The position numbers and the translations under genes were made by a program. Under the pieces are notes generated by a model. That model worked only from the letters and a program-made list of their open reading frames with translations. It was not told the origin of the DNA and ran no database searches. Positions 9,506 through 18,030 of a stretch of DNA of 64,000 bases are shown piece by piece. The stretch lies in NCBI GenBank assembly GCA_020633435.1, contig JACKDP010000002.1, forward strand, positions 434,001 through 498,000. Direction: 5' to 3'. The DNA comes from Myxococcales bacterium (GTDB lineage: Bacteria > Myxococcota_A > Bradymonadia > UBA7976 > UBA1532). Positions within the stretch are counted from its first letter, which is position 1. Each line of letters begins with the position of its first letter.

Positions 9506-10417
9506 TCAGCCAGCCAGCAGCCGGGCCAGGCCGTCGCGGACGCTGACCTGCGCCTCGAAGCCGAGCAGCGCGCGCGCCCGGGACACCTCCGCCAGGGAGC
9601 GCCGCACGTCCCCCGCGCGGGCGGGGCCGTGGGCCGCCGCGGGGCCGCCCAGCAGGTCGGCGAGGGCGCCGTACAGGGCGTTGATGGTGGTGGCCTGGCC
9701 CCGGGCGATGTTGCACACGAGGCCCCGGGCGTCGGGCACGTCGGCGGCGCAGAGGTTGGCGCGCACGACGTCGGCCACCGCCACGAAGTCCCGCGTCTGC
9801 TCGCCATCGCCGTAGATGGTGACGGGCAGCCCCTTGCGCAGCCGGTCGACGAAGACGCTGACGACGCCAGAGTAGGGGCTGGCCGGGTCCTGCCGGGGGC
9901 CGAAAACGTTGAAGTATCGCAGGGATACCGTCTCGGTGCCGTAGATGGACGGCCACATGCGCAGGTAGTGCTCGGCGGCCAGCTTCTCGACGGCGTAGGG
10001 GCTCTCGGGGTGGGGGGCGTCGTCCTCCCGGGCGGCGTCGCTGCGGTCGCCGTACACGGCCGCCGAGCAGGCGAGGATGACGCGGCGGACGCCCAGGCGG
10101 CGGGCGGCGTCGAGGATCTGGACGGTGCCGCCCACGTTCACGGCGTGGGTGTGGGCGGGCTCCTCGACGGAGCGGGGCACGGAGGCCACCGCCGCCTGGT
10201 GGAAGATGACGTCGGCGCCGGCGGCGGCGGCGGCCACGTCGGCGGGCTCGGTGACGGAGCCGCGCACGAGGCGGATGTCGGCGCGCACGGCGGCCAGGTT
10301 CTCGGCGTGGCCGGTGGAGAAGTCGTCGAGGACGGTGACGGCGTCGCCGCGGGCCACGAGGGCCTCGACGAGGTGGGATCCGATGAAGCCGGCGCCGCCG
10401 GTGACCAGGGCTCGCAT
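9506..10417 (-). CDS. NAD-dependent nucleotide-sugar epimerase (GalE/WbpP-like)
   Basis: This extended short-chain dehydrogenase of 303 residues probably interconverts UDP-sugars at C4. It has the NAD motif TGGAGFIGSH at the N-terminus, an acidic residue after strand 2 (VLDDFSTG), the Ser/Tyr/Lys triad in CSAAVYGD and SPYAVEKLAAEHY, and RYFNVFGPRQ, which is characteristic of UDP-GlcNAc/glucose 4-epimerases. The product would feed exopolysaccharide or O-antigen synthesis. The ATG at 10417 gives the usual MRALVTGGAGF start. It is divergent from the thioredoxin-like lipoprotein. A dehydratase or decarboxylase of the same superfamily is a less likely alternative. Confidence 0.88.
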   Translation of the reverse strand: MRALVTGGAGFIGSHLVEALVARGDAVTVLDDFSTGHAENLAAVRADIRLVRGSVTEPADVAAAAAGADVIFHQAAVASVPRSVEEPAHTHAVNVGGTVQILDAARRLGVRRVILACSAAVYGDRSDAAREDDAPHPESPYAVEKLAAEHYLRMWPSIYGTETVSLRYFNVFGPRQDPASPYSGVVSVFVDRLRKGLPVTIYGDGEQTRDFVAVADVVRANLCAADVPDARGLVCNIARGQATTINALYGALADLLGGPAAAHGPARAGDVRRSLAEVSRARALLGFEAQVSVRDGLARLLAG

Positions 10418-10542
10418 GGGGCTCTCCGAAGGGCTCGCGGTGTCGGGGGGAGCCTCGTCGGCGGACCGGGTCGGCGTCAACCGGGTGGTGCCGGCCCGCC
10501 CCGGGCTGGTAGACATCCGGCCTCGACCGTGGAGGAGTGCCC

Positions 10543-11118
10543 ATGCACCTGCGCGCCTGGTTGTCGCTGCCCCTCGCGCTGGCGGCCTGTACCACCGAGC
10601 CCGGCGCCGCGCCGACGGCCCCGGCCAGCGTCGCCTCGGCGGCCGCCCCGGCGTCGGCGGCGGCCCCCGCGACCCGGGCGCCCGCGGCGCCGGCGACCAC
10701 GGCCCGTGCCGGGGGCCACGGCGGCGGCGGCAAGGCCATCCACTTCGACGAGGCCGTCGGCTGGATGGACTGGGACGCTGGCCTGGCCCGCGCCCAGGCG
10801 GACAAGAAGCCCATCCTGCTGCTGGTCTACGCCGACTGGTGCCCGCGCTGCCGCGAGCTGACGCCGGTGTTCAGCGATCCGGCGGTGCTGGCGCTCTCGA
10901 AGGGGCTGGTGATGATCCGCCAGAACAGCGACGAGCGGCCGGCCTTCCTGGAGAAGTTCGACACCCTGGGCGGCTACGTGCCGCGGCTGTTCTTCCTGAC
11001 GCCGGATGGCTCGCTGCGGGAGGACATCAACTCCGGGCACCCGCGCTACCCGTTCTTCTACACGCCGGCGGGCATCGACGCCCTCAAGGCCGCCATGAAG
11101 ACGGCCCTCGACGGCTGA
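10543..11118 (+). CDS. Thioredoxin-like lipoprotein with CPRC motif
   Basis: A short signal peptide with lipobox (LALAAC) is followed by an Ala/Pro-rich linker to about residue 65, and then a thioredoxin fold with YADWCPRCREL as the redox centre. The downstream GGYVPRLFFLTPDG carries the conserved cis-proline in the style of DsbD-gamma/TXNDC12-like domains. The mature protein (about 175 residues) probably reduces or isomerises disulfides at the periplasmic membrane face. That suits a genome rich in Cys-containing surface proteins. GGAGGA (10531-10536) six bases before the ATG at 10543 decides the start over an in-frame GTG at 10537. It ends three bases from the convergent esterase gene. Confidence 0.87.
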   Translation: MHLRAWLSLPLALAACTTEPGAAPTAPASVASAAAPASAAAPATRAPAAPATTARAGGHGGGGKAIHFDEAVGWMDWDAGLARAQADKKPILLLVYADWCPRCRELTPVFSDPAVLALSKGLVMIRQNSDERPAFLEKFDTLGGYVPRLFFLTPDGSLREDINSGHPRYPFFYTPAGIDALKAAMKTALDG

Positions 11119-11121
11119 CGC

Positions 11122-13596
11122 TCAGCCCCGGCGACGCCGCCGGGCGACCAGCCCCACCACCAGCAGCAGCAGGCCACCGGCCCCGGCCGGCGCCCCGGGG
11201 GCGGCCGTGCAGCCGTCCTTCGGGATGGGGATGGGCCCGCCCCGCCCGGCCGGATCGGCCGGCGGATCCCCGGCCTCGTCGGCGGGGGGGGCGTACGGGG
11301 GCAGCGCCGGATCCTCGCGGGGGTCGTCCTGCGGATCCTGCGGGTTCTGGGGATCCTGCGGGTCCTGGGGATCCTGCGGGTCCTGGGGATCGCGCGGATC
11401 CTCCGGATCTTCCTGGGGAATCGTCGACGGGTCCACCGTGAGGGTGGCCACCGCGTCGGTGACGGCGGGCTGCTGGGCGCCGGCCAGGCCCACCCGGATG
11501 CTCAGCTCGCCGGCGGTGGCCGGGACGACCTGGAGGGGCACGTCGGCCGCGCCGCCGGCGGCCAGCTCGCCCAGGTGGCACCACAGGGTGCCCTCGACGC
11601 GGGCGCAGCGCGGGTCGGCGCTGGTCACCGCGGCGTCGACGCGCAGGTAGACGGCCGAGGCGGCGTCGGGGCCGGCGTTGGTGACGGCGACGCTCAGGTC
11701 GGCCGGCTGGCCGGCCTCCACCCGCTCGACGGCGAAGGCGGCCTCATGGGCCAGCGCCACCTGGGGCGCCTCGCCACCGCCGCAGGCCGGGGCCTCCTCC
11801 GTCCACTCGGCGTCGCCGGGGCAGCGGTAGAGGGTGAAGGGCTGGCAGACCCAGGTGATGCCGTCGAGGACGCAGGTGCGATCGCGCAGGTCGAAGTACC
11901 AGGGGGTGAGGCGGACGACGCGGCCGGCGTTGGCGTGGTCCGTCAGGTTGCCCTCGACGGCCTCGGCCCCCTGGCCCGCGGGCACGGTGGCCTCGGCGGG
12001 CGGGGTGGCGGCGCCGGCGCGGCCCTCGGCGTCGAAGGGCACGGCCAGCGCCAGGTAGGTGCCGGGGGCGAGGTCGCACCGCCGGTGGGAGAAGCGCCCC
12101 CCGGCCGGCACCACGTCGGCGCTGCCCAGCCCGGGCAGCACGACCTGGACGCGGGCGGCGCCCTCGGCCTGGCCGCCCACCTCGACGCAGCCGTCGGGAC
12201 CGCCGCGCACGCCATCCAGCCGGGCCGTGGCGGCGCTCGGCTCGGGCACCGGCTCGGGCTCGGGCTCCGGCTCCGGGGCGACGCCGCCGTCGACGACGCG
12301 GGGGTTGCCCTCGGCCCAGAGCTGGCCCAGGAACATGGGGTAGTCGAAGCTGTCCTGGTTGAAATAGATGACGCCGTAGGTGCCGTGGGGCGCCCGCCCC
12401 ATGCGGCTGCGGTCGAACTCGCCGCTGGCGGGATCGATGTAGCCGTCCGCGCGCAGGGTGTCGCGGCTCGGGGTGATCACGACGTCGCCGGCGCCGCGGG
12501 GGCCCGACGGCCAGGCGTGGCGCAGGGTGTCCTGCTCGACGCGGGCCAGGCGGACGCGGCCCTCCGGATCGGCGTAGAAGTCGGCAAGGGCCGTCCAGTC
12601 GCGCACGATCTGGTCGGCGATGCGGCAGCGCACCTCGCCGCCGTCGCCGCGGCTGGCCTCGCCCCCCTGGCAGCCGATGCCCTGGCCCTCGGCGATGGGC
12701 TCGCCGCGGTCGGTGGGCTGCACCCCGAGCTGGCGGGCGAAGGCGTCCGCCCGCGTCTCCTGGTAGACGTGGGGGCAGAACTTGTCGCCGTCCCACACGG
12801 TCTGGTCGTTGAACATGCTGGTGTCGAAGGGGCCGACGCCCGCGCGCAACCCGTTGTCATCACTGGAGATCGCGACGATCTGGCGGGCGAGCAGGCCGTT
12901 GGCGTCGGGCACGCCCGACTGGCTCGCCCACTGCTGGCAGAGCTGGCGCACGCTGTCGGCCGAGAAGCCGGCGGGGGGCGGCATCACGGCGGTGCCCTGG
13001 GCGGTGCCGATGCCGGGGGCCGACGCGGTGGCGAAGCCCGCGAACAGATCGGGGGCCATGCAGGCCACCTCGACGGCGAAGGCGCCGCCGGCGGACAGGC
13101 CCGTCGCGTAGACCTGGTGGGGGTCGACGGCCAGATCCTGGTCGGCGAGCAGGGCGCGCACGGTGGCGAAGGTCGCGGCGTGGTCGGGATCGTTGCGGCT
13201 CGGGCGGTAGACCCCGTAGCTGCCATCCCAGCCGTAGTTGAAGCACTCCACGTTGGGCGCATCGCGGTTGGGGAAGGCGGGCTGCCCGGCGGCGGGGATG
13301 ACGACCACCAGGCCGAAGGCCTCGGCCGCCTCGGGCCAGCCGGCCCCCTGCGCGGCCTGGTAGGGCATCTGCCCGCAGCCGACGAAGTGCATCACCAGGC
13401 CGCGGCGGCCGGCCACCCGCGAGAAGCTCGCCGGCACGTAGACCCAGGCCTCGGGGAAGCCATGGAAGTTCTCGTGGTAGGTCCAGCGGGTGCCCTGGGC
13501 CCAGGCGACCTCGTTGGGGAGCCGCGCGGCTCCGGCGGGCAGCGCCAGCGGCAGGGCCAGGAACAGGGCCAGGGCCAGGGTCCAGCGTGCCGACAT
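11122..13596 (-). CDS. Secreted PHB-depolymerase-like esterase with MYXO-CTERM-like anchor
   Basis: This 824-residue exported alpha/beta hydrolase has a signal peptide (residues 1-~22), an esterase domain to about residue 400 with nucleophile Ser168 in TGLSAGG, and an upstream HFVGCGQ that may form the oxyanion hole. PHB depolymerases and feruloyl esterases share this layout; the substrate is uncertain. The second half has beta-sandwich domains (a CARDB-like segment, LSVAVTNAGPDAAS), a DPQ tandem repeat, a Pro-rich stretch, then a C-terminal signal: Cys, hydrophobic helix (LLLLVVGLVA) and RRRRR. The tail matches the MYXO-CTERM surface-sorting pattern. AAGGAGG lies six bases before the ATG at 13596. 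It is divergent from the molybdenum hydroxylase genes. Confidence 0.85.
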   Translation of the reverse strand: MSARWTLALALFLALPLALPAGAARLPNEVAWAQGTRWTYHENFHGFPEAWVYVPASFSRVAGRRGLVMHFVGCGQMPYQAAQGAGWPEAAEAFGLVVVIPAAGQPAFPNRDAPNVECFNYGWDGSYGVYRPSRNDPDHAATFATVRALLADQDLAVDPHQVYATGLSAGGAFAVEVACMAPDLFAGFATASAPGIGTAQGTAVMPPPAGFSADSVRQLCQQWASQSGVPDANGLLARQIVAISSDDNGLRAGVGPFDTSMFNDQTVWDGDKFCPHVYQETRADAFARQLGVQPTDRGEPIAEGQGIGCQGGEASRGDGGEVRCRIADQIVRDWTALADFYADPEGRVRLARVEQDTLRHAWPSGPRGAGDVVITPSRDTLRADGYIDPASGEFDRSRMGRAPHGTYGVIYFNQDSFDYPMFLGQLWAEGNPRVVDGGVAPEPEPEPEPVPEPSAATARLDGVRGGPDGCVEVGGQAEGAARVQVVLPGLGSADVVPAGGRFSHRRCDLAPGTYLALAVPFDAEGRAGAATPPAEATVPAGQGAEAVEGNLTDHANAGRVVRLTPWYFDLRDRTCVLDGITWVCQPFTLYRCPGDAEWTEEAPACGGGEAPQVALAHEAAFAVERVEAGQPADLSVAVTNAGPDAASAVYLRVDAAVTSADPRCARVEGTLWCHLGELAAGGAADVPLQVVPATAGELSIRVGLAGAQQPAVTDAVATLTVDPSTIPQEDPEDPRDPQDPQDPQDPQDPQNPQDPQDDPREDPALPPYAPPADEAGDPPADPAGRGGPIPIPKDGCTAAPGAPAGAGGLLLLVVGLVARRRRRG
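11324..11400. repeat. Tandem repeat encoding DPQ units in the esterase
   Basis: Alternating GGATCCTGC / GGGTCCTGG nonamers encode the (DPQ)n hinge on the minus strand just before the C-terminal anchor. Confidence 0.7.
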
Positions 13597-13695
13597 GGGG
13601 GCCTCCTTGGCGGCGGCTGCGGTGCAGTGCACAAGCAGCCTTGGGGTGGAAGTGGGGCTCAGTATTGCGAAACGTCCAGGGCTCGTCGAGGAAAA

Positions 13696-13710
13696 TTGTG
13701 CGGCGCACAA
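13696..13710. promoter_or_regulatory. Perfect palindrome TTGTGC-GGC-GCACAA, candidate operator
   Basis: Six-base arms with a 3-base spacer lie in the 209-base divergent gap between the esterase and the molybdenum hydroxylase. A second dyad (GTGCA-G-TGCAC, 13622-13632) lies 64 bases away, nearer the esterase. Both suit a dimeric regulator; none is encoded beside them. Confidence 0.4.
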
Positions 13711-13805
13711 ATGGCCGGGGCCCCGCGCGAGGGCGGGCGGCGATCCGGGGGCTCGTCCCGCGCGCTTGAGTCTTCTACAGTACCTCGTTGACTCAGGAGG
13801 GGCTG

Positions 13806-16007
13806 ATGCTCATCGGCCAGGATCTCATTCGCGCCGACGGCCCGGCGAAGGTGACGGGCCAGGCCCGCTACGTCGACGACGTGCGGCCCGACGGCTGCCT
13901 CTACGGCTTCACCGTCCGCTCGCCGTGGGCCCACGCGCGCATCGACGGGATCGAGCTCGATCCCGACTTCGACTGGACGGACATCACGGTCTGTACCGCC
14001 GCGGACATCCCGGGCGAGAACGTCGTGGCCCTGATGACGGACGACCAGCCGGTGCTGGCCGACGGCGTCGTGCGGCACGTGGCGGAGCCCGTCGCGCTGG
14101 TGGCCGGCCCCGACCGCGACCGCGCGCTCGCCGCGTCGCACCACGTCCGGGTGGCCTACACGCCGCTCACGCCGCTGATGGATCCCGAGGTGTCGGCCGG
14201 CAACGCCCACCGCATCTTCCGGGACGACAACGTCTACTCCCGCATCACGGTGGAGCACGGCGAGGCCGAGCGGGTGCTGGCGGAGACGGACACCGTCATC
14301 ACGGGCACCTACCGGGTGGGCCTGCAGGAGCAGCTCTACATCGAGCCGCAGGGGATGATGGCCATCCCGCGGGCCGATGGCGGCGTGACGCTCTTCGGCT
14401 CCATGCAGTGCCCCTACTACATCGTCAAGGCGCTCAAGCGGGTCCTCGGCCACGACGACCTCAACGTCGTGCAGGCGGTGACCGGCGGGGGCTTCGGGGG
14501 CAAGGAGGAGTACCCCTCCATCGTCGCCGCCCACGCCGCCGTGCTGGCCCTGAAGGCCGGGCGGCCGGTGAAGCTGATCTACCGCCGCGACGATGATCTG
14601 CGGGCCACCACCAAGCGGCACCCGGCCATCATGCACTACCGCGTGGCGGTGGACCGGGCGACGGGCAAGCTGCAGGCCGCCCATGTGAAGCTGCTCTTCG
14701 ACGGCGGGGCCTACAACACGCTCTCGCCGGTGGTGAACAGCCGCGCCGTGCTGCACGCCCTCGGCCCCTACGCCTGCCCCCACGTGAAGGTGGAGGGGCT
14801 GATGGTGGCCACGAACACGCCGCCCAACGGCGCCTTCCGCGGGTTCGGCGCGCCGCAGGTCATGTTCGCGGCCGAGCGCCACATGGATCGCATCGCCCGG
14901 GAGCTGGGGCGGTCGCCGCTGGAGCTGCGGCGCCTGAACCTCTACCAGGATGGCGACGTGACGCCCTCGGGGCAGCGGCTCGTGGACGTCGGGGCGACCC
15001 AGGTGCTGGAGCTGGCCTTGAAGGAGGCCGAGGCGGGGCTGCCGGCGTCGGGCGTGCCCGATCGGGCCGGCGGCGGCGGCGCGGCGGCGCGGGTGGCGCC
15101 CGGCCGCGGGGTGGCCATCGCCTGGCACGGCTGCGGCTTCACCGGCAACGGCGAGGCCGCGCTGAAGGGCCAGGCGGACGTGGCCATCGAGGGCGACCGC
15201 GTCGTCATCTACACGGCGAGCACCGACATCGGCCAGGGGACGGACACCATCTTCCCGGCCATCGTCGCGGAAGTCCTGGGGATTTCCGTCGACCGGGTGG
15301 CCAACGCCGACCACGACACCGCCACGGTGCCCGACTCGGGGCCCACGGTGGCCAGCCGGACGGCCATGGTCGTCGGCGGCGTGGTGAAGCAGGCGGCCGA
15401 GAAGCTGCTGGCCGCGCTGCAGGCCGAGGTGGGCGCCGAGGGGGCCTTCGACGACCTGCTCGCCCAGCGCAAGAGCGCGGCCCCGCTGCGGGTGCGCGCC
15501 CAGTACCGCGACGACCTGGGCCTCGTCTGGGATCCCGCCACCTACCGCGGCGACGCCTACCCGACCTACGGCTGGGCCTGCGTCATCGTGGACGTGGACG
15601 TCGACCTCGACACGGGCGAGGTGCTCTACCGCCGGCTGGTCTCGGCCACCGACGTGGGCAAGGCCCTCAACCCGGTCCTCTGCACCGGTCAGCTTGAGGG
15701 CGGCGCCCTGCAGGGGCTCGGCTACGCCACCTGCGAGGAGGTCGTCCTCGACGACCAGGGCGGCATGCGCAACAACCGGCTGACCAACTACATCATCCCC
15801 ACCGCCCTCGACGCCCCCGAGATGGTCACGGCCCTCGTCGAGATCCCGTTCAGCGGCGGGCCCTTCGGGGCCAAGGGCATCGGCGAGATCCCCCATGACG
15901 TCCCGGCCGCCGCGGTGGCCCAGGCCATCGAGGCCGCCTGCGGCGCGGTCCTCGACCGCCTGCCCATGACCCCCGAGCGCGTGCTCGCGGCGCTCCAGGA
16001 GAGCTGA
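13806..16007 (+). CDS. Xanthine dehydrogenase family protein, molybdopterin-binding large subunit
   Basis: This is the catalytic subunit (733 residues) of a heterotrimeric molybdenum hydroxylase, which inserts water-derived oxygen into a C-H bond of an aromatic or purine-like substrate. The molybdenum cofactor contacts are visible: GGGFGGKEEYPS, AFRGFGAPQ and STDIGQGTDT. The catalytic glutamate lies in GAKGIGEIPHD near the C-terminus. The substrate could be xanthine, a nicotinate-like compound or an aromatic CoA; the sequence does not decide. Start: CAGGAGGGG before the ATG at 13806. It is followed two bases later by the iron-sulfur subunit. The order large-small-FAD differs from the more common FAD-small-large coxMSL arrangement. 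Confidence 0.88.
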   Translation: MLIGQDLIRADGPAKVTGQARYVDDVRPDGCLYGFTVRSPWAHARIDGIELDPDFDWTDITVCTAADIPGENVVALMTDDQPVLADGVVRHVAEPVALVAGPDRDRALAASHHVRVAYTPLTPLMDPEVSAGNAHRIFRDDNVYSRITVEHGEAERVLAETDTVITGTYRVGLQEQLYIEPQGMMAIPRADGGVTLFGSMQCPYYIVKALKRVLGHDDLNVVQAVTGGGFGGKEEYPSIVAAHAAVLALKAGRPVKLIYRRDDDLRATTKRHPAIMHYRVAVDRATGKLQAAHVKLLFDGGAYNTLSPVVNSRAVLHALGPYACPHVKVEGLMVATNTPPNGAFRGFGAPQVMFAAERHMDRIARELGRSPLELRRLNLYQDGDVTPSGQRLVDVGATQVLELALKEAEAGLPASGVPDRAGGGGAAARVAPGRGVAIAWHGCGFTGNGEAALKGQADVAIEGDRVVIYTASTDIGQGTDTIFPAIVAEVLGISVDRVANADHDTATVPDSGPTVASRTAMVVGGVVKQAAEKLLAALQAEVGAEGAFDDLLAQRKSAAPLRVRAQYRDDLGLVWDPATYRGDAYPTYGWACVIVDVDVDLDTGEVLYRRLVSATDVGKALNPVLCTGQLEGGALQGLGYATCEEVVLDDQGGMRNNRLTNYIIPTALDAPEMVTALVEIPFSGGPFGAKGIGEIPHDVPAAAVAQAIEAACGAVLDRLPMTPERVLAALQES

Positions 16008-16009
16008 AG

Positions 16010-16480
16010 ATGCGAATCGGCTTCACGCTGAACGGCGGCGAGGTGGCGGTGGACGCGCTGCCCATGGCGCGCCTCCTGGACGTGCTGCGCGAGGACCTGC
16101 GGGTCACCGGCACGAAGGAGGGCTGCGGCGAGGGGGAGTGCGGGGCCTGCACGGTGCTCATCGACGGCCGGGCGGTGAACGCCTGCCTCGTGCCGGTGGT
16201 GCAGGTCCAGGGCGCGGCGGTGACGACGGTGGAGGGCCTGGCGGCCCCCGAGGGCCGGCTGCACCCGGTGCAGGCGGCGTTCCTCACCCACGGCGGGGCC
16301 CAGTGCGGCATCTGCACCCCGGGCTTCCTGGTGGCGGCCGCCGAGCTGCTCGCCCACACGCCGCGCCCGACGCGGCCCCAGGTCCGCGAGGCCCTGGCCG
16401 GCAACCTGTGCCGCTGCACCGGCTACCAGAAGATCGTCGACGCGGTGGTCGAGGCCCTGGCGACGGAGGCGGGGGCATGA
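16010..16480 (+). CDS. Molybdenum hydroxylase [2Fe-2S] subunit
   Basis: This 156-residue electron-transfer subunit has both expected clusters. The N-terminal plant-ferredoxin type is EGCGEGECGACTVLIDG with a fourth Cys in VNAC. The C-terminal helical type is GAQCGICTPGF and NLCRCTGYQKI. Length fits the CoxS/XdhC group. It relays electrons from the molybdenum site to FAD. The ATG is two bases after the large-subunit stop, and its own stop overlaps the ATG of the FAD subunit. Confidence 0.93.
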   Translation: MRIGFTLNGGEVAVDALPMARLLDVLREDLRVTGTKEGCGEGECGACTVLIDGRAVNACLVPVVQVQGAAVTTVEGLAAPEGRLHPVQAAFLTHGGAQCGICTPGFLVAAAELLAHTPRPTRPQVREALAGNLCRCTGYQKIVDAVVEALATEAGA

Positions 16481-17340
16481 TCACCAGCCACGCACCGGTG
16501 CACTGCCCGGCCGACCTGGCGGAGGCCCTGGCCCTGCGCGCGGCGCACCCGGAGGCCATGCCCCTCGCCGGCGGCACGGACGTGATGGTCTTCGTGGAGT
16601 CGGGCACCCTCTCGCCGCCGGCGTTCCTCAACCTGTGGGGCCTGGCCGAGCTGCGCGGCGTCCAGGCCGACGGTGACGGCCTGCGCCTCGGCGCCCTTTG
16701 CACCTACACGGAGCTGGAGGCCGACGCCCGCGTGCAGGCCACGGCGCCGGCGCTGGTGGAGGCCGCCCGCACCGTCGGCGCGAAGCAGATCCAGAACCGG
16801 GGCACGCTGGCGGGGAACGTGGCCAACGCCAGCCCCGCCGGCGACAGCCTGCCGGTGCTGCTGGCCCTGGACGCCGAGGTCGAGGTGGCCAGCGTGCGCG
16901 GCACCCGGCGCATCCCCATGGACGCGCTGTACACCGGCTACCGCAAGCTGGCGCTCGCCCCCGACGAGCTCATCACCGCCATCTGCCTGCCCGCGCGCCA
17001 CCCGGCGGACGTGCAGTACTACCGCAAGGTCGGCACCCGGCTGGCCCAGGCCATCAGCAAGGTGATGCTGGGCGGGCGGCTGCGCATCGAGGGCGGCGTC
17101 GTCACCGAGGCGCGCGTCGCCTTCGGCAGCGTGGCGGCCTTCCCGGTGCGCGCGCGGACGGTCGAGGCGGCCCTGGTGGGTCGCCCGGTGGACGCCGCCG
17201 CGGCCGATCTCGTGGGCGCCGACATCAAGCCCATCGACGACATCCGCAGCACCGCCACGTACCGCCTGGAGGTGGCGCGGCGCATCCTCCAGGGGTGGCT
17301 CGCGGCGGTCGCGGCCGAGGGTGCTTCGTCAAGCCGTTGA
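16477..17340 (+). CDS. Molybdenum hydroxylase FAD-binding subunit
   Basis: This 287-residue protein of the CoxM/XdhB type binds FAD through PLAGGTDVMVF near the N-terminus and IQNRGTLAGNVANASPAGD near residue 100, both family signatures. The C-terminal domain (CO_deh_flav_C type) covers roughly residues 175-280. It passes electrons from the iron-sulfur subunit to an external acceptor. ATGA overlap with the preceding gene indicates coupled translation of a stoichiometric complex. No XdhC-type sulfuration chaperone or cofactor gene follows; the next gene is rplM. Confidence 0.92.
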   Translation: MITSHAPVHCPADLAEALALRAAHPEAMPLAGGTDVMVFVESGTLSPPAFLNLWGLAELRGVQADGDGLRLGALCTYTELEADARVQATAPALVEAARTVGAKQIQNRGTLAGNVANASPAGDSLPVLLALDAEVEVASVRGTRRIPMDALYTGYRKLALAPDELITAICLPARHPADVQYYRKVGTRLAQAISKVMLGGRLRIEGGVVTEARVAFGSVAAFPVRARTVEAALVGRPVDAAAADLVGADIKPIDDIRSTATYRLEVARRILQGWLAAVAAEGASSSR

Positions 17341-17395
17341 AATGCCAGCGCTTTTCGTTGATGCGCGCGGCGCGTCGGCGGAGGGCGTCATGGCC

Positions 17396-17423
17396 TTGAT
17401 TCCCCCACCGACGTCGCTATAAT
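17396..17423 (+). promoter_or_regulatory. Strong sigma-70 promoter for rplM operon
   Basis: TTGATT (17396-17401), a 16-bp spacer and a perfect TATAAT (17418-17423) lie 60 bases before rplM. This is the best -10 match in the window, as expected for ribosomal protein genes. Confidence 0.75.
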
Positions 17424-17435
17424 GGCGCGCCCTTT

Positions 17436-17458
17436 TCCCTGGTCGCTTTGGCCAGGGA
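17436..17458 (+). promoter_or_regulatory. Leader hairpin upstream of rplM
   Basis: A perfect 7-bp stem (TCCCTGG / CCAGGGA) with a 9-base loop begins about six bases after the predicted transcription start. L13 autoregulation through mRNA leaders is known in other bacteria; a similar role here is inference. Confidence 0.45.
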
Positions 17459-17482
17459 GTCGTTCAAGCCGAGGTTTTCGGA

Positions 17483-17917
17483 ATGTACACCCCCTTCACC
17501 TCCACCGAGGAGGCCCAGGCGACGCGCCGCTGGTGGCTGGTCGATCTCGAGGGCCAGACCCTCGGTCGCACCGCCACGCGCATCGCCTCGGTGCTCCGCG
17601 GCAAGCACAAGCCGACCTTCACGCCCCACATCGACGACGGTGACTTCGTCGTGGTGATCAACGCGGAGAAGGTCCACCTCACCGGGCGCAAGTGGAAGGA
17701 CAAGAAGTACTTCTGGCACACGCGCTACCCGGGCGGGATCCGCGAGATCACCGCTGAGAAGCTGCGCGCGCGCTTCCCCGACCGCATCCTGCGGATGGCC
17801 GTCAAGGGCATGCTGCCCCGCGGCCCGCTCGGTCGGCAGCAGCTCCGCAAGCTGAAGATCTACGCGGGCGCCCAGCACCCGCACCAGGCGCAGAAGCCGG
17901 AGACGCTGCCTCTCTGA
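17483..17917 (+). CDS. rplM: Large ribosomal subunit protein uL13
   Basis: L13 (144 residues) is an early-assembling 50S protein that contacts 23S rRNA. Family segments visible are RRWWLVDLEGQTLGRTATRIA, VINAEKVHLTGRKW, KKYFWHTRYPGG, MAVKGMLPRGPLGR and LKIYAGAQHPHQAQ. Length matches other L13 proteins. GAGG (17471-17474) precedes the ATG. It is first in rplM-rpsI-argC-fxsA-nfi, the usual pairing with rpsI. Confidence 0.97.
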   Translation: MYTPFTSTEEAQATRRWWLVDLEGQTLGRTATRIASVLRGKHKPTFTPHIDDGDFVVVINAEKVHLTGRKWKDKKYFWHTRYPGGIREITAEKLRARFPDRILRMAVKGMLPRGPLGRQQLRKLKIYAGAQHPHQAQKPETLPL

Positions 17918-18030
17918 GGCCCGCGGCTCCTTCGTTCGATTGATGACTTTCTGCGGGCGCGCACTTTGGACAACCCCCTTCGGGGTCAAAACGGCCGGGA
18001 GGCCGGGCGCCCGTGGCACCAGGAGTGAAG

